Below, piece after piece: positions 22,901 through 23,519 of a stretch of 23,519 nt of DNA; within the stretch, counting starts at the first letter, position 1, and each line of letters begins with the position of its first letter. The notes beneath the pieces were generated by a model. The model was given only the letters and a program-made list of their open reading frames with translations, did no database searches and was not told the origin of the DNA. The stretch covers positions 1 through 23,519 of the forward strand of contig JBKDGH010000176.1 of NCBI GenBank assembly GCA_046336655.1. Reading direction: 5' to 3'. The stretch comes from CANGTU01 sp046336655 (GTDB taxonomy: Bacteria; Bacteroidota; Bacteroidia; Flavobacteriales_D; Sanyastnellaceae). A program made the translations under genes and the position numbers.

Positions 22901-23519
22901 TCGTCGGAGTCTGGGAATACACTCCTGGAGTGATGACGTAAGTGGTGAGTTGGTGATTCGAAGGCCACTCTGTGATGTTAATGGGAATCGCGGCAAATTG
23001 CGGATCAACCCATGCACAGCTATCCTTTCCGTTGAAATACGGATGTACGAGATAATTCTCACTTTCCGGTCCATTATCCTCAAACGCCGCGAGAGCAATC
23101 TCATTCACGGCGAGTTGTCCGAACAACTTAGGATAATAAATCCGCGGCTGACCGCCTGTCTGATACGTATCAAAAATGCTGGTGTTCGGCGTATAATTGG
23201 TCGATTGAACCGGGTAGGCATACTTCGATTGAAAGTTATCTACTGTTTGCGTAAAGTCTTTTTCATATCGAAAAGAAAATGGAAAAGTACCGGAAGTGGA
23301 TCCGTCAGTCTGATTCAACCCGTATCCCGAGATAATCACCACATTTCCTGCACAGGTTGCCCCGAATTCATACAGATAATAATCAGGAGTGTTGGCAGAA
23401 AGATAGCGTGTCTTCGCTGGAATCAATGAACCCGAACCCTGAGAGAATGCAATGAATCCGCCGCCATCGGTTTGAGAGTGATTGGTCAGTTGATACAACT
23501 CATTGGGTGAGTCATCGTA
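19950..23519 (-). CDS. Large T9SS-exported surface protein with Cys-rich PKD-like repeats, 5' part missing
   Basis: The frame is open to the window edge, so the start and signal peptide are missing; 1189 residues are visible. In order: an unrecognised N-terminal region (~1-205); three cysteine-rich PKD-like repeats (~213-474), each ending in a pattern like G-x-YTVC ... C ... C; a PPPPPGGGGG linker (~476-487); a clear PKD domain (~489-570, TWSFGDGLTSTADSPVHYY); Ig-like beta segments (~675-750); a region resembling a pre-peptidase C-terminal domain (~754-884, PPNDLRNNAQLISV ... DVWYRFVANSPG); further fibronectin-like beta segments; and a T9SS sorting domain (~1105-1189, LTVYPNPSRDGMVNLSL). No catalytic domain is visible. 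It is likely an outer-surface adhesin or structural protein; this is inference from architecture. The bidirectional terminator lies just beyond its stop. Confidence 0.9.
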   Translation of the reverse strand, partial: YDDSPNELYQLTNHSQTDGGGFIAFSQGSGSLIPAKTRYLSANTPDYYLYEFGATCAGNVVIISGYGLNQTDGSTSGTFPFSFRYEKDFTQTVDNFQSKYAYPVQSTNYTPNTSIFDTYQTGGQPRIYYPKLFGQLAVNEIALAAFEDNGPESENYLVHPYFNGKDSCAWVDPQFAAIPINITEWPSNHQLTTYVITPGVYSQTPTTTLVQQCNNCSVDVSFTTTPGTTGCAYTFTANNPGLCPSFTITDVSNNVLYSGPGSTVTFPFGINGTYTVCYSDCAVGGVGVDCRDEECQTINVVCPPPCPLDADFSFTVNGCCVNFVDLTPEGNPNGCESWVFGNVSSVLAGDVTSFCFPGSGTYTVCHYDCCIDANGTVTYHQVCKQVTVSCTPPCCLPTGINVSSSNCCVTASAILPGGPCSSLFYVWSFGDGNIATGPNVTHCYTGSGIYTVCLTAYCSKFQKVQFCKRVKVLCAVPPPPPGGGGGNGTARFGFNYSGTSVTLNPVPIPSTVSMSARTWSFGDGLTSTADSPVHYYQAGGTYSITHTVEGVDLVTGEPFVSSYSQDITVTKSPACGCSPPSSGAFSSSPVVCQETNRIFLHLIDLDSEGDILNQWMVSDCGTADCPLSSFVPIPGAIGQQVWVDNVTTGQVYRCRRQSLTFGFVEWTEPVVVQDGNFTAALSASSTQACPGETVVLTASPAGQVNYEWDPVAPNANSVNITANITSTVEVVVDNDLNCGSRAQVTIQVAPCPGPPNDLRNNAQLISVAPFGTCNPVSGTVVNATVSSESTSSVTTGEDVWYRFVANSPGVRIVVSSPAVNVLVELQDVAGNVLAVENALASSGNELLNYYTSAMPLVSGQTYFISVRNVDSGVSSGDFTICAQRLRSTACNSGPGPYTMCSYFKAVFVGAQSYDFLFTDTGTGESFSYSSSSGITIAPVGQLIPQRSYTVSLTANYALADGAGTSELISIATPNACVISMAAHQVVELRETDRCSNGPKPLNALIAANRWICGSAYYQWRFKQTAPVMDVDYGPVFSSPPVNRFISLTQVAPIPGATYDVQIRPVFSNGSFGTWSTVPRCLQVLGTSSAITQNEQVLLSQDSPEYPQLTVYPNPSRDGMVNLSLIRMDTGQYAIEVVDQMGRIVHQEKLITETSGSLNRQLMLDLASGLYTVRVYGVDTDLHVKWVIQP
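22062..22089. repeat. Self-complementary coding tract for a Pro5-Gly5 linker
   Basis: Proline (CCN) and glycine (GGN) codons complement each other, so the PPPPPGGGGG linker is encoded by an imperfect inverted repeat: CCCACC (22062-22067) can pair with GGTGGG (22084-22089), with further partial pairing inside. It separates the Cys-rich repeats from the standard PKD domain and is probably a flexible hinge. Confidence 0.55.

Noticed and set aside
22060..23519. Tandem DNA repeat in the Cys-rich region
   Set aside because: The repeats are visible only at protein level and have diverged too far to form a DNA repeat; similar Thr/Val/Cys runs are not identical copies.
1..23519. Mobile elements, CRISPR arrays, tRNA or rRNA genes, defence islands
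   Set aside because: No transposase, integrase, direct-repeat array, cloverleaf or rRNA segment was seen; intergenic gaps are all under 200 bases and gene content is conserved.

Overview
The window looks like chromosomal DNA from a Bacteroidota bacterium, probably from or near the Flavobacteriales. Four observations point that way. Two proteins end in type IX secretion (T9SS) sorting domains. Promoters fit the Bacteroidota pattern TTTG / TAnnTTTG. Start codons mostly lack Shine-Dalgarno sequences. Family content (DUF2480, DUF6427, DUF6341, Bacteroidota-type UspA and histidine kinase) is typical of the phylum. Base composition is even and near half GC by eye. I see no insertion sequence, phage gene, CRISPR array, tRNA or rRNA. 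The genus cannot be named from what is here.

Layout. (1) 1-1626 (+): the tail of a T9SS cargo protein and its terminator, then miaE (tRNA hydroxylase) overlapping a GNAT acetyltransferase. (2) 1604-3100 (-): an orphan membrane histidine kinase, divergent from a tandem universal stress protein (3245-4072, +). A perfect 21-bp palindrome lies between them. (3) 4135-6731 (+): a VWA protein and a ChlI/MoxR-like AAA+ ATPase, a chelatase-like pair of unknown substrate. (4) 6738-7900 (-): DUF2480 gene translationally coupled to an HD phosphohydrolase. (5) 7994-11735 (-): a DUF6427 membrane protein gene, purQ and dxs in one direction. (6) 11822-12010 (+): a 62-residue DUF6341-like protein, divergent from the DUF6427 gene and abutting purD (12011-13309, -) end to end. 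A DUF6498-like membrane protein gene (13399-14019, -) lies upstream of purD. (7) 14075-19934 (+): a canonical promoter, a leader with a terminator-like hairpin, then rimP-nusA-infB-pssA-purS, closed by a strong bidirectional terminator. (8) 19950-23519 (-): a giant T9SS-exported surface protein with cysteine-rich PKD-like repeats, cut by the window edge.

How the genes fit together. Most of the window is housekeeping: translation (rimP, nusA, infB, miaE), isoprenoid precursor synthesis (dxs), phospholipid synthesis (pssA) and purine synthesis (purQ, purS, purD in three separate transcription units). PurQ and PurS are subunits of one FGAM synthase (with PurL, not in the window) but are encoded about 9 kb apart on opposite strands. 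The least explained parts are the AAA+/VWA pair, the DUF6427/DUF6341 divergent pair, the rimP leader hairpin, the kinase/Usp palindrome and the Cys-rich surface protein. I did not find a clear new defence or mobile system; the candidates below are modest.
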